DNA from: JAAZHD01 sp012510895
Lineage (GTDB): Bacteria > Bacillota > Clostridia > Caldicoprobacterales > DTU083
Length of the DNA: 49,814 bases
Assembly: GCA_050951465.1 (NCBI GenBank)
Contig: JBMNJC010000007.1
Span: 1 to 49,814 of the forward strand
Direction: 5' to 3'
Below the pieces are notes generated by a model. That model was not told the DNA's origin. It did not search any database and was given only the letters and a program-made list of their open reading frames with translations. Position 1 is the stretch's first letter. Every line of letters starts with the position of its first letter. This document shows, one piece after another, positions 1 through 8,853 of the stretch. Position numbers and translations under genes: made by a program.

Positions 1-855
1 GATAAAATCAGATGCGACAAGGAAACATGGGATGAACTCCTGGAAAACATGGCGCAGGTTGGGGTCAATACAGTTGTTATAGATTTGAATGAAGCCGTAA
101 GATATGAAAGTCATCCTGAGATTGCGGCAGAGGGAGCCTGGAGCACGGATCTTCTCAGAGATGAAATAAACAAGATGAGGAAGATGGGGCTTAATCCCAT
201 ACCTAAACTGAACTTCTCAACCTGCCATGATATATGGCTGGGTGAATACTCCCGATGTGTTTCTACGGAATTGTATTATAAGGTATGTTCGGATCTGATA
301 AATGAAGTAATAGACATATTCGACCGGCCTGATTTCTTCCATATTGGCATGGATGAAGAAAACTATTCAAATCAACAGTACTATAATTATATTGTCATTA
401 GAAATGGAGATTTATGGTGGCACGATTTTAAATTTCTTGTTGACACCGTTGAAAAGCGGGGTGTAAGGGCCTGGATATGGGGAGACCGGGCCAGAAGCCG
501 CAGCGAAGAGTTTATAAGGAAAATGCCAAAGTCAGTTCTTATAAGCGACTGGTATTATCTTTTTCTGGGATATGATGAAGATGAACCTCAAGTTAAAGCA
601 AGGCTTGATTCTTTCCGGTTCTTAAGTGAGAACGGTTTTGAGCAGGTTCCGGGAGGCAGCAATTTTACAAGAAGCAATAATATGGAAGCCCTCACCGATT
701 TTTGTTTAAAAAATCTGTCACAAAAAAGTTTCAGAGGCATGTTTCAGACCGTATGGTATCCTACAATTAAGGAATGCAAATACAGGCACCTGGATGCGCT
801 GGATTGCGTGAGACGGTCCATAAAGCTGGCAGAGGATTATTATTCTGCCTGCTAG
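1..855 (+). CDS. GH20-like glycosidase, 3' part (5' end outside window)
   Basis: The frame is open from base 1, so the ATG at 49 is internal and the gene begins upstream of the window. The visible 284 residues form the second half of a TIM barrel. They carry the H-I-G-M-D-E motif (Asp-Glu at bases 352-357), which in GH20 beta-hexosaminidases is the catalytic Asp-Glu pair of substrate-assisted catalysis. A W-I-W-G-D strand follows, then a late Trp (in Q-T-V-W-Y) in the place of the Trp that closes the N-acetyl pocket. The substrate would be a terminal GlcNAc or GalNAc, but the divergence from classical GH20 makes the exact sugar uncertain. No terminator follows; the next gene starts 150 bases downstream. 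Family call good, activity inferred. Confidence 0.72.
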   Translation, partial: DKIRCDKETWDELLENMAQVGVNTVVIDLNEAVRYESHPEIAAEGAWSTDLLRDEINKMRKMGLNPIPKLNFSTCHDIWLGEYSRCVSTELYYKVCSDLINEVIDIFDRPDFFHIGMDEENYSNQQYYNYIVIRNGDLWWHDFKFLVDTVEKRGVRAWIWGDRARSRSEEFIRKMPKSVLISDWYYLFLGYDEDEPQVKARLDSFRFLSENGFEQVPGGSNFTRSNNMEALTDFCLKNLSQKSFRGMFQTVWYPTIKECKYRHLDALDCVRRSIKLAEDYYSAC

Positions 856-1005
856 ACATTTATACTATATCCTTTCGAGATACCGCATCAACAACTTCTA
901 TGTTTTCTTTTCTTATAATGCACTACTTTAAAGTTTCGGCCAGAACATAAGAGCTGAGTAAGCAATGAAAAATTAAATATTCATAATGGGAAAGGAAAGT
1001 TATAA

Positions 1006-2589
1006 ATGAAAATTCAAACCTTCTCAGAAAACGAATGGTTATACCCGGATACTGTTATAACTAAGCCGAACAATGCTGTTAAGCTTGAATCGGCAAGGGG
1101 GGCGAACATAAGTTTTCAGATTCTTACTGATAAGGAAATTACGAAGGATGAAAAAGTCTCCATTAAATGGGAGGCTCCCTCTAATATAGATTTGAAATTT
1201 ACCGTTTATCAGCTTTTGCCTGCCCGTGTGGAAGAAAACAGCGCTCCTAAGGTTTATACAACCCTTGATTATGACAGCGTTTCTCATTTCGTTACCCGCC
1301 GTGCGCCTTTCTATGTATATGATGTAACCAGAAATATAGATGATGGCTGTTTAAAGCCGGGCAGGGCGGCATTTTATGTCAGAGTCTTTGTGCCTGAGAA
1401 TTGTCAGCTGGGAGAATATGAACTTAAGCTGAATATTGCATTTAGTGATTGCAGCTTTAATGTCGATGTTTTGCTTAAGGTATATAAGGCGGCAGTTCCT
1501 GCTTTAGGCAGCAGTGTATTCAATATGATAAACTGGCTGAATCTGAAGAGCATAGCAAAGGTACACAATTTAGAGCATGGGAGTGCAGCCTTCTGGGAAG
1601 CAGTCCAAAGGTATCTGGAAAATCAAATTGATATGAGGAATAATCATATTATGCTGCCGTCGGGGATTCCTGTACGGGATGAAACGGGCAGGGTAGTGGA
1701 TTTTAACTTCGATGATGCAATAAGGCTTGGCAATATGGCGCTGAAAGCAGGTTTTAAATATATATACGGAGGCTTTGTTGCACGCTTTAAAGAATGGAAT
1801 CAGAAAGAACACTATCTGCTGTGGGACAGGGATGTCAGCGTTGTAACCTTTGAAGCATACAGGCAGCTAAAACTATATTTTGAAAAACTATGGGATATAG
1901 TCAATAAAAACAACTGGAAAAATCATTACATGCAATGCCTGGTGGATGAGCCCCAGTTCCCCAATAGTGAACATTACAGAATTTTATCCGGTATCTGCCG
2001 TAAATTTATGCCCGGTGTCAAAATAAATGACCCCGTGGAGTCAACTGACCTGGAGGGAGCAGTTGATATCTGGGTTGTCAAGCAGAGCGTATATGAAAAG
2101 CATATATCCAAATACCAGGCTCTTCAGTCATTGGGAGAGGAAATCTGGATTTATACCTGCGGTTTTCCCGCAGGCTATGTGATGAACAGGGTAATGGACC
2201 TTCCCCTTCTGGTAAGCCGCCTGCCTATGTGGATGTGTTATCTGTATGATGCCAAAGGCTTCCTGCACTGGGGATATAACGTCTATAATGAAAAGCCTTT
2301 TGAAAGCACCTGCTACTTCCACGGTGACCCGGAAAAGCTGTTTCCGCCCGGTAATGCCTTTGTAGTTTATCCCGGAAACAATGAGCCATGGTACAGTGTC
2401 CGGGGGCATTTGCAGAGGGCAGGGGCAGAGGATTTTGAGCTCCTGCACCAACTGGGATTAAGAAACAAGGAAAAAGCCAGGGAAATTATATCCAGGATAT
2501 GCACCTCCTTTGAAGATTACAAATCATCGGCCGAAGACTTTGCAGCTGTCAGAAGCGAGTTATTGCAGGAACTGGAGAAATATAATTAA
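1006..2589 (+). CDS. GH123-like / DUF4091 domain glycoside hydrolase
   Basis: 527 residues, start supported by GGAAAGG a few bases upstream. Residues 1-160 look like an N-terminal beta-sandwich and are followed by a TIM barrel. L-V-D-E-P places an Asp-Glu pair at residues 314-315, as in GH123 N-acetyl-beta-galactosaminidases, where this pair performs substrate-assisted catalysis. The C-terminal part, with H-W-G-Y near residue 425 and a V-V-Y-P-G segment followed by an R-G-H-L helix, is the DUF4091 signature normally attached to GH123. Role inferred: removal of beta-linked GalNAc from imported oligosaccharides. There is no signal peptide, so it should be cytoplasmic. The next gene starts 10 bases after the stop codon, so the two are co-transcribed. 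Confidence 0.8.
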   Translation: MKIQTFSENEWLYPDTVITKPNNAVKLESARGANISFQILTDKEITKDEKVSIKWEAPSNIDLKFTVYQLLPARVEENSAPKVYTTLDYDSVSHFVTRRAPFYVYDVTRNIDDGCLKPGRAAFYVRVFVPENCQLGEYELKLNIAFSDCSFNVDVLLKVYKAAVPALGSSVFNMINWLNLKSIAKVHNLEHGSAAFWEAVQRYLENQIDMRNNHIMLPSGIPVRDETGRVVDFNFDDAIRLGNMALKAGFKYIYGGFVARFKEWNQKEHYLLWDRDVSVVTFEAYRQLKLYFEKLWDIVNKNNWKNHYMQCLVDEPQFPNSEHYRILSGICRKFMPGVKINDPVESTDLEGAVDIWVVKQSVYEKHISKYQALQSLGEEIWIYTCGFPAGYVMNRVMDLPLLVSRLPMWMCYLYDAKGFLHWGYNVYNEKPFESTCYFHGDPEKLFPPGNAFVVYPGNNEPWYSVRGHLQRAGAEDFELLHQLGLRNKEKAREIISRICTSFEDYKSSAEDFAAVRSELLQELEKYN

Positions 2590-2599
2590 GGAGGAAGTC

Positions 2600-3457
2600 A
2601 TGAATTACACTATAAATTTTAATTATGCCAATATGCATTTGCATTCAACCCATTCAGACGGTCAGTTTTCCCCCCACCATCTGGCAGTTCTGGCAAAATC
2701 CTTAGGCTACGGCGGTGTTGTACTGACTGATCACGATGTGATAAGCGGAATCCCTGAGCTTATGCGGGTTGCCAAAATACTGGGCATAGAAAGCATGCCC
2801 GGCGTGGAATTTGCATGCAAGCAGTGGGATGCATATTTTCATATTCTCGGCTTTGACTTTGATATAGATAATCCTGAGCTTAATGAATTTGTGGAACGCT
2901 TATGTGAATACCGCAATAATCATACGAGGGCTTTGTTTGAAGCAGGGCTTAAGCGGGGCACATTAAGCGGTATTACCTGGGAGGAAGTTGTGGAACTGAA
3001 TCCAGGATGCCGGTGGTTTTGCAATGATCAGGTGCGCACTGCCATGGTGGCTAAGGGCCTGGTAAGGAGAGAGGAATGGGGTGCGGTAAGTAAGGCCAAC
3101 TTTAAATCCGAATATGCTTTATCAGTACCAATGGAGATGGCAAGCGTGGAAGAAGCTGTTTATAACATAAGAAATGCCGGTGGAATTGCTGTTTTGGCCC
3201 ACCCGGCAGGCCAGTATGAGTATGTTGACAGGCTTGTGGAAATTGGAATACAGGGACTTGAAGTTTCTCACCCTTCCCTTAGCAGGGAGGAAGAGATCGC
3301 ATTACGTCAAAAAGCAAAACTAAACAAGCTGTATATGACCGGCGGAACGGATCATACCGGTCCCATGGGCGGGTGCATGGGAGCACATGCAGTACCTGCA
3401 TATCATGGTGCACTGGAGGATGATTACCTGGCAATTAAGAATCGCATATTCAGTTGA
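2600..3457 (+). CDS. PHP-domain metal-dependent phosphoesterase
   Basis: An open frame extends upstream to 2510 inside the previous gene, but the ATG at 2600 is preceded by TAAGGAGGAAGTC and is taken as the start, giving 285 residues. PHP metal motifs are in order: M-H-L-H-S with S-D-G near residues 15-23, L-T-D-H-D near 47, G-V-E-F near 70, A-H-P near 207 and G-T-D-H near 255. Known relatives (YciV/TrpH type) are 3',5'-nucleotide bisphosphatases or 5'-3' exonucleases, and many PHP genes in sugar clusters have no assigned substrate. Tight coupling to the GH123-like gene suggests a sugar- or nucleotide-phosphate role here; that is inference. Confidence 0.85.
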   Translation: MNYTINFNYANMHLHSTHSDGQFSPHHLAVLAKSLGYGGVVLTDHDVISGIPELMRVAKILGIESMPGVEFACKQWDAYFHILGFDFDIDNPELNEFVERLCEYRNNHTRALFEAGLKRGTLSGITWEEVVELNPGCRWFCNDQVRTAMVAKGLVRREEWGAVSKANFKSEYALSVPMEMASVEEAVYNIRNAGGIAVLAHPAGQYEYVDRLVEIGIQGLEVSHPSLSREEEIALRQKAKLNKLYMTGGTDHTGPMGGCMGAHAVPAYHGALEDDYLAIKNRIFS

Positions 3458-3492
3458 CAAAGAGATATTTGGGGATAAACACAATAAATATA

Positions 3493-3521
3493 TTGACTTA
3501 ATAGAAATAGGCCACTATAAT
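3493..3521 (+). promoter_or_regulatory. Sigma-A promoter for the dehydrogenase/ceramidase-like/GH20 genes
   Basis: TTGACT (3493-3498), a 17-base spacer and a perfect TATAAT (3516-3521), 39 bases before the TTG start at 3560. The first bases TTGACTTAAT recur in the promoters at 8379 and 10764. It lets the downstream genes be expressed independently of the GH123-PHP pair. Confidence 0.7.
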
Positions 3522-3559
3522 CAAGGGGAAGGAATCGGGTTATTAAGGAGGAGATTATC

Positions 3560-4597
3560 TTGAGTAAGAAAGTAAGGCTGGGTGTTATTGGAGCCGGGTC
3601 ATTTTCCAATTCACATTTAATGGGCATAAAATATTCAGATTCGGCAGAGGCTGTGGCAATCTGTGATATAAATGAAGGAAGCGCCAGGAAGCAGGCGGAA
3701 AAGTACAATATTCCTGATTATTATACTGACTACAGGGAGCTTTTAAAACGGGATGATATTGATGCTGTCACGCTGCCGCTGCCTGATCAGCTGCACAGAA
3801 AGGTGACGGTGGATGCACTTCATGCCGGCAAGCATGTTCTGTGTGAAAAACCCATGGCCTTGAATTTGGAAGATTGCAGGGCAATGATTAAGGCATCAAG
3901 GGAATCCGGAAAACAATTAATGGTAGGCCAGATTGGCAGATATACGCCGGCATTTATTATGGCCAAAAAGATGGTGGAAGACGGTGAGATTGGCGAATTG
4001 TTCTTCGTGGAATCTGAGTATGCCCATGACTATTCAAAAATAGGCGGCCGGGGAGGCTGGCGCATTACACCTGAGCGTCATCCGGTTATAGGGGGCGGCT
4101 GCCACGCAGTTGATTTATTAAGGATGATAGCAGGAAATCCTACAGAGGTATTTGCCTACGCCAATAACAAGGTGCTTACAGACTGGCCGATTGATGACTG
4201 CACCGTTGCTGTTATGAAATTTCCCGGTAATGTAGTCGGCAAGGTTATGACATCCATCGGCTGCAAAAGAAAATATACCATGCGCACCGTGCTTTACGGT
4301 TCCAAGGGCACAATCATAGTAGATAATACCTCACCTACTCTTTCATTATTTAAAGAAGAGTTTTCTCAGATGGATGAATTTAAAGAAAGGAATCAGCAAA
4401 CAATTGAACTAAAACTTCCTGTAGCGATCAACAACCACAATTTCCAGGCAGAAGTGGAGGACTTCTGCAGATGTATTATGGAAGGCAGGCAGGTAACCAC
4501 CGATGGTGTTGAGGGTGCATCAACTGTAGCTGTATGCCTGGCTATTGTGGAGTCTGCACATAAGGAAGAAAAGGTAAAGGTATCATATGATTTCTGA
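3560..4597 (+). CDS. Gfo/Idh/MocA family NAD(P)-dependent oxidoreductase
   Basis: 345 residues, TTG start chosen because TAAGGAGGAG lies directly upstream with good spacing. The Rossmann N-terminus has G-A-G-S-F-S-N (residues 12-18), then the family's C-E-K-P-M-A motif (near residue 96), with the catalytic lysine, and a G-G-C-H-A-V-D segment (near 178) whose His-Asp are typical active-site residues. The family oxidises or epimerises pyranoses such as inositols, glucose, N-acetylated amino sugars and their acids. With neighbouring N-acetylhexosaminidases, a released amino sugar or derived lactone is a plausible substrate, but this is inference. A second, distant paralogue lies at 25192. Confidence 0.9.
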   Translation: MSKKVRLGVIGAGSFSNSHLMGIKYSDSAEAVAICDINEGSARKQAEKYNIPDYYTDYRELLKRDDIDAVTLPLPDQLHRKVTVDALHAGKHVLCEKPMALNLEDCRAMIKASRESGKQLMVGQIGRYTPAFIMAKKMVEDGEIGELFFVESEYAHDYSKIGGRGGWRITPERHPVIGGGCHAVDLLRMIAGNPTEVFAYANNKVLTDWPIDDCTVAVMKFPGNVVGKVMTSIGCKRKYTMRTVLYGSKGTIIVDNTSPTLSLFKEEFSQMDEFKERNQQTIELKLPVAINNHNFQAEVEDFCRCIMEGRQVTTDGVEGASTVAVCLAIVESAHKEEKVKVSYDF

Positions 4598-4678
4598 TTC
4601 CGGTTTGATTTCGATTTCCAATTCTGATTTATGGATGATATCAAGAGCATCAGATTATTAGAAATGGGGGGCAATAAA

Positions 4679-5983
4679 ATGAACAGTTTTAAGGCCGGTT
4701 TTGCAAGACTGGATATTACACCGCCGCTAGGGGTTAATATGGCGGGATATTACAGCCAACGGATAGCAGACGGCGTACTTGACAACCTTTATGCGTCTGC
4801 CGTTGCAGTAAGCGATGGTTCCAATACAGCTGTTATAATAAGCCTTGATCTTCTGGGTATCAAGAAGGAGAAGACGGCTCTTTACAGGCAAGCTGCAGCT
4901 GATAAAAATCAAATTCCCTTTGAATCTGTATTCATTTCATGCACCCATACTCACACAGGTCCGGTTATGGAAACAAAGCTTTTTGAAGAAGACCCTGCTT
5001 ACAATGACTATCTGGGAAGAAAAATATGCGATGTTGCTTTTCTGGCCATATCAGATCTGAAACCTGCATCTGTAAGCATAGGGCGCAGCACAGCTCCGGG
5101 CATATCATTCGTACGCCGCTTCCGCATGAAAGACGGCAGCGTAAGAACAAATCCCGGCAGGAATAATCCTGATATTCTTGAACCGGTCGGAACACCGGAT
5201 GAGACCGTTCAACTGGTGCGGATACATCGTGAAGATGCAGATGAAATATTGCTGGTAAACTTCCAGGTACATCCTGATGTAATTGGCGGAACCAAGTTTT
5301 CGGCTGACTACCCAAAATTCGTCAGGGATACACTTGAAAAGACACTTGACAATGTTAAATGCATTTATATTAACGGCGCACAGGGGGATACAAACCATAT
5401 AGATCATCTTGGTGTTTCTGATACGTCGGTAACCAGATATAAGCTTTCGGAGCATATGGGCAAAACTATTGCGGGTGCCGTACTCCAGGTTTATATGAAA
5501 ACCAAACCTGTGAAAGGAACGCCTGTAAGGTTTGGGCAGAATGACGTCGAAGCTCCGGCCAATCTTCCGGATAAGTCGAAGATTCCTGATGCCCAAAGGA
5601 TAGTTGAACTGCATAGGGCGGGCAAGAACGAAGAGATTAATGCATTGGGGCTTGAAATGTCCGTTCCCGAAGCTTATAGGATAGTAAGGCTTGCAAACGG
5701 TCCTGAGTCATTTACTCTTCCGCTTACAGCTGTTCGTTTCGGTGATGTAAGCCTGGCAGGAATACCAGGTGAGCCCTTTACTGATATAGGAAGGGAAATA
5801 AAAGAAAATTCTCCATATGAAATGACCCTTGTTTCCTGCTGTGCCAACGGATATGAAGGCTATTTCCCCATGCAGTCCGCATATGATGAAGGCGGTTATG
5901 AAGTTGTCAGTTCGAGTTTCAGAGCCGGTGTGGCTGAGATCATTATAGAAGGTTCCACAGACCTTTTAAAAGACCTTAAATAA
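4679..5983 (+). CDS. Neutral-ceramidase-family protein (paralogue 1), lacks catalytic Ser
   Basis: The frame opens at 4631, but the ATG at 4679 with GGGGGGC just upstream is the better start, giving 434 residues. It is Ceramidase_alk-like: D-I-T-P-P near the N-terminus, H90-T-H92-T-G-P and H198 as probable zinc ligands, I-P-G-E (E365) and G-Y395-F-P as the equivalents of the zinc Glu and Tyr of bacterial neutral ceramidase. The hexapeptide G-D-V-S-P-N that holds the nucleophilic Ser274 in Pseudomonas ceramidase reads G-D-T-N-H-I here (N239 in the Ser position). No signal peptide is seen, whereas true ceramidases are secreted. It may therefore be a cytoplasmic amidase or deacylase of another substrate. 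Length is shorter than the ~650-residue classical enzymes, without the C-terminal Ig-like domain. Confidence 0.85.
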   Translation: MNSFKAGFARLDITPPLGVNMAGYYSQRIADGVLDNLYASAVAVSDGSNTAVIISLDLLGIKKEKTALYRQAAADKNQIPFESVFISCTHTHTGPVMETKLFEEDPAYNDYLGRKICDVAFLAISDLKPASVSIGRSTAPGISFVRRFRMKDGSVRTNPGRNNPDILEPVGTPDETVQLVRIHREDADEILLVNFQVHPDVIGGTKFSADYPKFVRDTLEKTLDNVKCIYINGAQGDTNHIDHLGVSDTSVTRYKLSEHMGKTIAGAVLQVYMKTKPVKGTPVRFGQNDVEAPANLPDKSKIPDAQRIVELHRAGKNEEINALGLEMSVPEAYRIVRLANGPESFTLPLTAVRFGDVSLAGIPGEPFTDIGREIKENSPYEMTLVSCCANGYEGYFPMQSAYDEGGYEVVSSSFRAGVAEIIIEGSTDLLKDLK

Positions 5984-6015
5984 TACAAATATAAGAATAC
6001 TAAGGAGGCATAGCT

Positions 6016-8244
6016 ATGTGCAAATGTATTGAGAGGTTTATATCTCCCATTCCCAAGAGTATTGAGTATCTTGACGGAGAAGATATCGTTCTTGGAATTC
6101 CGGGTAAAGGCTTCTATCATATTGAAACCAATATTGATAAACAGGATCAGCTTATTGAAACTGCAGTAGCCTTAGTAAAGGATGCTTTGTCAGGGCTTTT
6201 AAATGTGCCATCGGATGCAGCTGACGGTGATGTCAAAATTTTATTTACAATGTCTGCTGCCCCTGAAGGGATATCAAATCCCGAGCAAGCATATTCCATA
6301 ACAGCTGCTGATAACTGCATTACCATAACAGGATTTGGTGTGCTTGGCCTTTACTACGGCGCAATTACGCTTAAACAGTGTTTAAGGCTCCATGATAATG
6401 TCTTAAAACTGCCGTGCATGAAGATACTTGACTGGCCGGACTTAAAAACCCGGGGTCATTTTATGGAAAGCCGGTACGGTTCAAACCTCATGACTTTGGA
6501 TGACTGGAAATACCTGGTGGATCATATGGCGGGCATGAAGATGAACCAGCTTGTAGTATCGGTCTATGGCTGCTGGTGTGTCCAGTATGATGGAAGAGTA
6601 AGTGAATATATGTATGTTCCTATAAAGAAGTATCCTAAGCTGAAAACACCGGTTGTTGTAAGGTATTATTCGCCAAAGAAAGGCGGATGGGTTGATTATG
6701 AAACACTTCCCCCAATGTTTGAGGAGGATTTCCTGGGTGATCTCATTGCATATGGAAAAACCAAGGGCGTAACCGTATTCCCCCTGGTTAACTCATACGG
6801 CCACAACACATTAATTCCTGCTCAGTATCCTGAGGTTTCTGCCAAAGACGAAAACGGCGAGCCTTCCTTAACCGGATTTTGTACATCCAACCCCAAGACC
6901 TATGAAGTTTTGTTCTCCATATATGATGAAATAATCGAAAGGTATCTTAAACCTAACGGATGTGACAGCTTCCATGTAGGTCTGGATGAGGTATGGGACG
7001 GGATTGCTCTTAACGCTGAAGATATTTTCAGAACCAGATCTCCCTGGTGCAAGTGTCCTGAATGTAGGGACATAGACCGTAAGAGATTATTCATAGACCA
7101 TGCCGTAAAGATACTGAAATATTTAAAGAGCAGAGGCATGAAAAACATTTATATGTACAGCGACATGCTTATAAAAGGCAGGGGAACCGGCTCTGACGAC
7201 AGTGCTGAAGACATGGTGAAAGCATTAAAAGATAATGATTTGATAGACGTTGTTGTCATTGACTGGTGGACATATTCCGATTTCAAGGATAAATTAATGT
7301 ATCAGACAACCCGTCCGGATTTGGGATTCAGAAGGACTGTAAAACCCTGGAACGGCTACTACCACTGGACGGTTCTGACAAACCCTCTGCGTAATATTTA
7401 TCTCCTGGCTGATATAGCCTCAAAAGAAGGCGTAGAAGGAATGCAGTCTTATTCCGCCTGGGATGAAAGCTATGACAGAAATCATATCTGCCAGGCAGAT
7501 TACAGCTGGAATTTCAAAGGGGCAGGCACCATAGACAAAGTCACCGACCGCTATGTCAAGCGCAACTTCTATTCACAGTATGATAAGGCGCGCAGGGCTT
7601 TCACGCTGATTGACTTAATGACAGAACAGAGGAACGAGAAAAAAGAGGACGGCACTCCTGTACTTTCAAAATATCAAATTCTCTTAAGCACCCTGTCTTA
7701 CTATTTCTACAGTTATGTACGTGCAGGCAAGCCTTATCCGCGGATTTTCCCCGGAGAAGCATTAAGCACCATCAATGCGGATCGTGCAAACTACTTAAGA
7801 GAAATCAATGAAATAGCTTCAATGGCTAAAGAGGCTTCTGATTTGTTGAGTGAGGTGGCAGCTGATCCACGCTGCAATACAAGGATGGCAAAGCGGTTCC
7901 TATATGAAGTGGAAAACTATCGCTGCCTGGCCGAGGATTATCTGGCCCTGTTTAAGATGATAGATCTGGCAGAATGCTGCAAGGATAAATGCTGCAAAGG
8001 AACCATTCAGAAAATAAAGGCCTTGGCTCTTGAAAGAAAGCTTGCAAGACTTGCCCTTATGACCCGCCTGGAGGAAACCAAGGAAGAATTCCTCATGGCA
8101 AGTCATATGAGGAACCACAGCATATTTATGCAGTTCTTTGCAGACCTTGAAGGTTACCTGGCAAATACAGAACCGGATAAGATAAGGCTGGACTTCTTTG
8201 ATATGCGCTATCTTGAAAGCGAAGCCTTTAAAAAGCTCAGGTAG
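6016..8244 (+). CDS. GH20 beta-N-acetylhexosaminidase
   Basis: 742 residues, start supported by TAAGGAGG. Residues about 20-130 form the GH20b alpha/beta domain that precedes the barrel (V-L-G-L-Y-Y-G-A-I-T strand-helix near 113). The barrel carries H-V-G-L-D324-E325, the substrate-assisted catalytic pair, and a late S-Y-S-A-W segment providing the acetamido-pocket Trp. The C-terminal ~200 residues are helical. It should release terminal beta-linked GlcNAc or GalNAc. There is no signal peptide, so it works on imported oligosaccharides. It follows the ceramidase-like gene by 32 bases and ends the first operon. Confidence 0.88.
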   Translation: MCKCIERFISPIPKSIEYLDGEDIVLGIPGKGFYHIETNIDKQDQLIETAVALVKDALSGLLNVPSDAADGDVKILFTMSAAPEGISNPEQAYSITAADNCITITGFGVLGLYYGAITLKQCLRLHDNVLKLPCMKILDWPDLKTRGHFMESRYGSNLMTLDDWKYLVDHMAGMKMNQLVVSVYGCWCVQYDGRVSEYMYVPIKKYPKLKTPVVVRYYSPKKGGWVDYETLPPMFEEDFLGDLIAYGKTKGVTVFPLVNSYGHNTLIPAQYPEVSAKDENGEPSLTGFCTSNPKTYEVLFSIYDEIIERYLKPNGCDSFHVGLDEVWDGIALNAEDIFRTRSPWCKCPECRDIDRKRLFIDHAVKILKYLKSRGMKNIYMYSDMLIKGRGTGSDDSAEDMVKALKDNDLIDVVVIDWWTYSDFKDKLMYQTTRPDLGFRRTVKPWNGYYHWTVLTNPLRNIYLLADIASKEGVEGMQSYSAWDESYDRNHICQADYSWNFKGAGTIDKVTDRYVKRNFYSQYDKARRAFTLIDLMTEQRNEKKEDGTPVLSKYQILLSTLSYYFYSYVRAGKPYPRIFPGEALSTINADRANYLREINEIASMAKEASDLLSEVAADPRCNTRMAKRFLYEVENYRCLAEDYLALFKMIDLAECCKDKCCKGTIQKIKALALERKLARLALMTRLEETKEEFLMASHMRNHSIFMQFFADLEGYLANTEPDKIRLDFFDMRYLESEAFKKLR

Positions 8245-8341
8245 TTATAACGCATTACAGGTCATTTTTATCAATAACAGGTCTAAAACAAAACAAGGGA
8301 TAGTATAGTTTTAATAAGGGATGTAATATAAATTCAACAGT

Positions 8342-8365
8342 GGACGCAGCTGAAATGCTGCGTCC
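8342..8365 (+). terminator. 9-bp stem-loop upstream of lipoprotein promoter 1
   Basis: GGACGCAGC pairs perfectly with GCTGCGTCC around a 6-base loop, followed by an A-rich and then T-rich stretch. Its place 98 bases after the GH20 stop suggests it terminates the first operon, although the T tract is short and offset. A weaker, bulged GC-rich hairpin holds the same place in the second repeat unit (10704-10725). Confidence 0.5.
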
Positions 8366-8378
8366 GCAAAAAATTTTC

Positions 8379-8407
8379 TTGACTTAATGGAAAATGTCTG
8401 CTATGCT
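8379..8407 (+). promoter_or_regulatory. Promoter of solute-binding lipoprotein copy 1
   Basis: TTGACT (8379-8384), 17-base spacer, TATGCT (8402-8407). The same arrangement with the same flanking TTGACTTAAT and TCTGCTAT bases occurs at 10764 before copy 2, which supports function. Transcripts would start near 8414 and carry a leader of about 440 bases. Confidence 0.65.
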
Positions 8408-8759
8408 AGTATAAGCAAGGAAATAATAGTAAAAATTCGACACAGAACTCTATTAACTGCAGATCTATAGTAAACTCAGACCAGCAACAGCAGAAATTTT
8501 ATAAACATAAACATAAATATACATATATCTCATAATGAGAAACAGCACATATATCAGAAAAAGAACCGGCATTACAATTATTACTGCAATTCGACACATG
8601 CTTATCAGAACCGCTTCACTGTTATATTTCTTGAATATAAGAGAATGAACCCATAAAGCAGCTCCGTTTGTTGACGAGAAAGAAGGAGAAGAATAAACGT
8701 TATGTTTGGGGGGAGAAGATAAATTTCATACAGGAGTCCTTTAGTTATATTGAATGTTT

Positions 8760-8849
8760 GAAGCATGGGTGAATGCTCTGCTTCATAACATAAACCTTGA
8801 AAAGCCTCAGGTCTTTTCGGGGACAATTAAATAATACAAGGAGGGGAAC
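8760..8849 (+). promoter_or_regulatory. Conserved two-hairpin leader before lipoprotein copy 1
   Basis: Two small stem-loops: GAAGCA/TGCTTC (8760-8784) and GAAAAG/CTTTTC (8799-8818), then a spaced AAGGAGGGG ribosome binding site. The last 90 bases of leader are well conserved with copy 2 while the upstream ~300 bases are not, and the loops and stem lengths differ while pairing is kept. This points to a selected RNA element near the translation start. Not a riboswitch class I recognise. Confidence 0.5.
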
Positions 8850-8853
8850 TAAC

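Larger units (their letters stand above)
8245..8853 (+). other. 609-base spacer: stem-loop, promoter and long 5' leader
   Basis: No supported gene. From about 8270 it resembles the spacer at 10640-11231 and is the left end of the tandem duplication. It holds a 9-bp stem-loop (8342-8365), a sigma-A promoter (8379-8407), about 430 bases of AT-rich leader and two hairpins just before the ribosome binding site. Confidence 0.7.

Noticed and set aside
5105..5614. 169-residue minus-strand frame
   Set aside because: It lies entirely inside the ceramidase-family gene, has no ribosome binding site and no recognisable motif.
8415..8850. Known riboswitch or T-box in the lipoprotein leaders
   Set aside because: No recognisable conserved core of a known class; only the two terminal hairpins are conserved between copies.
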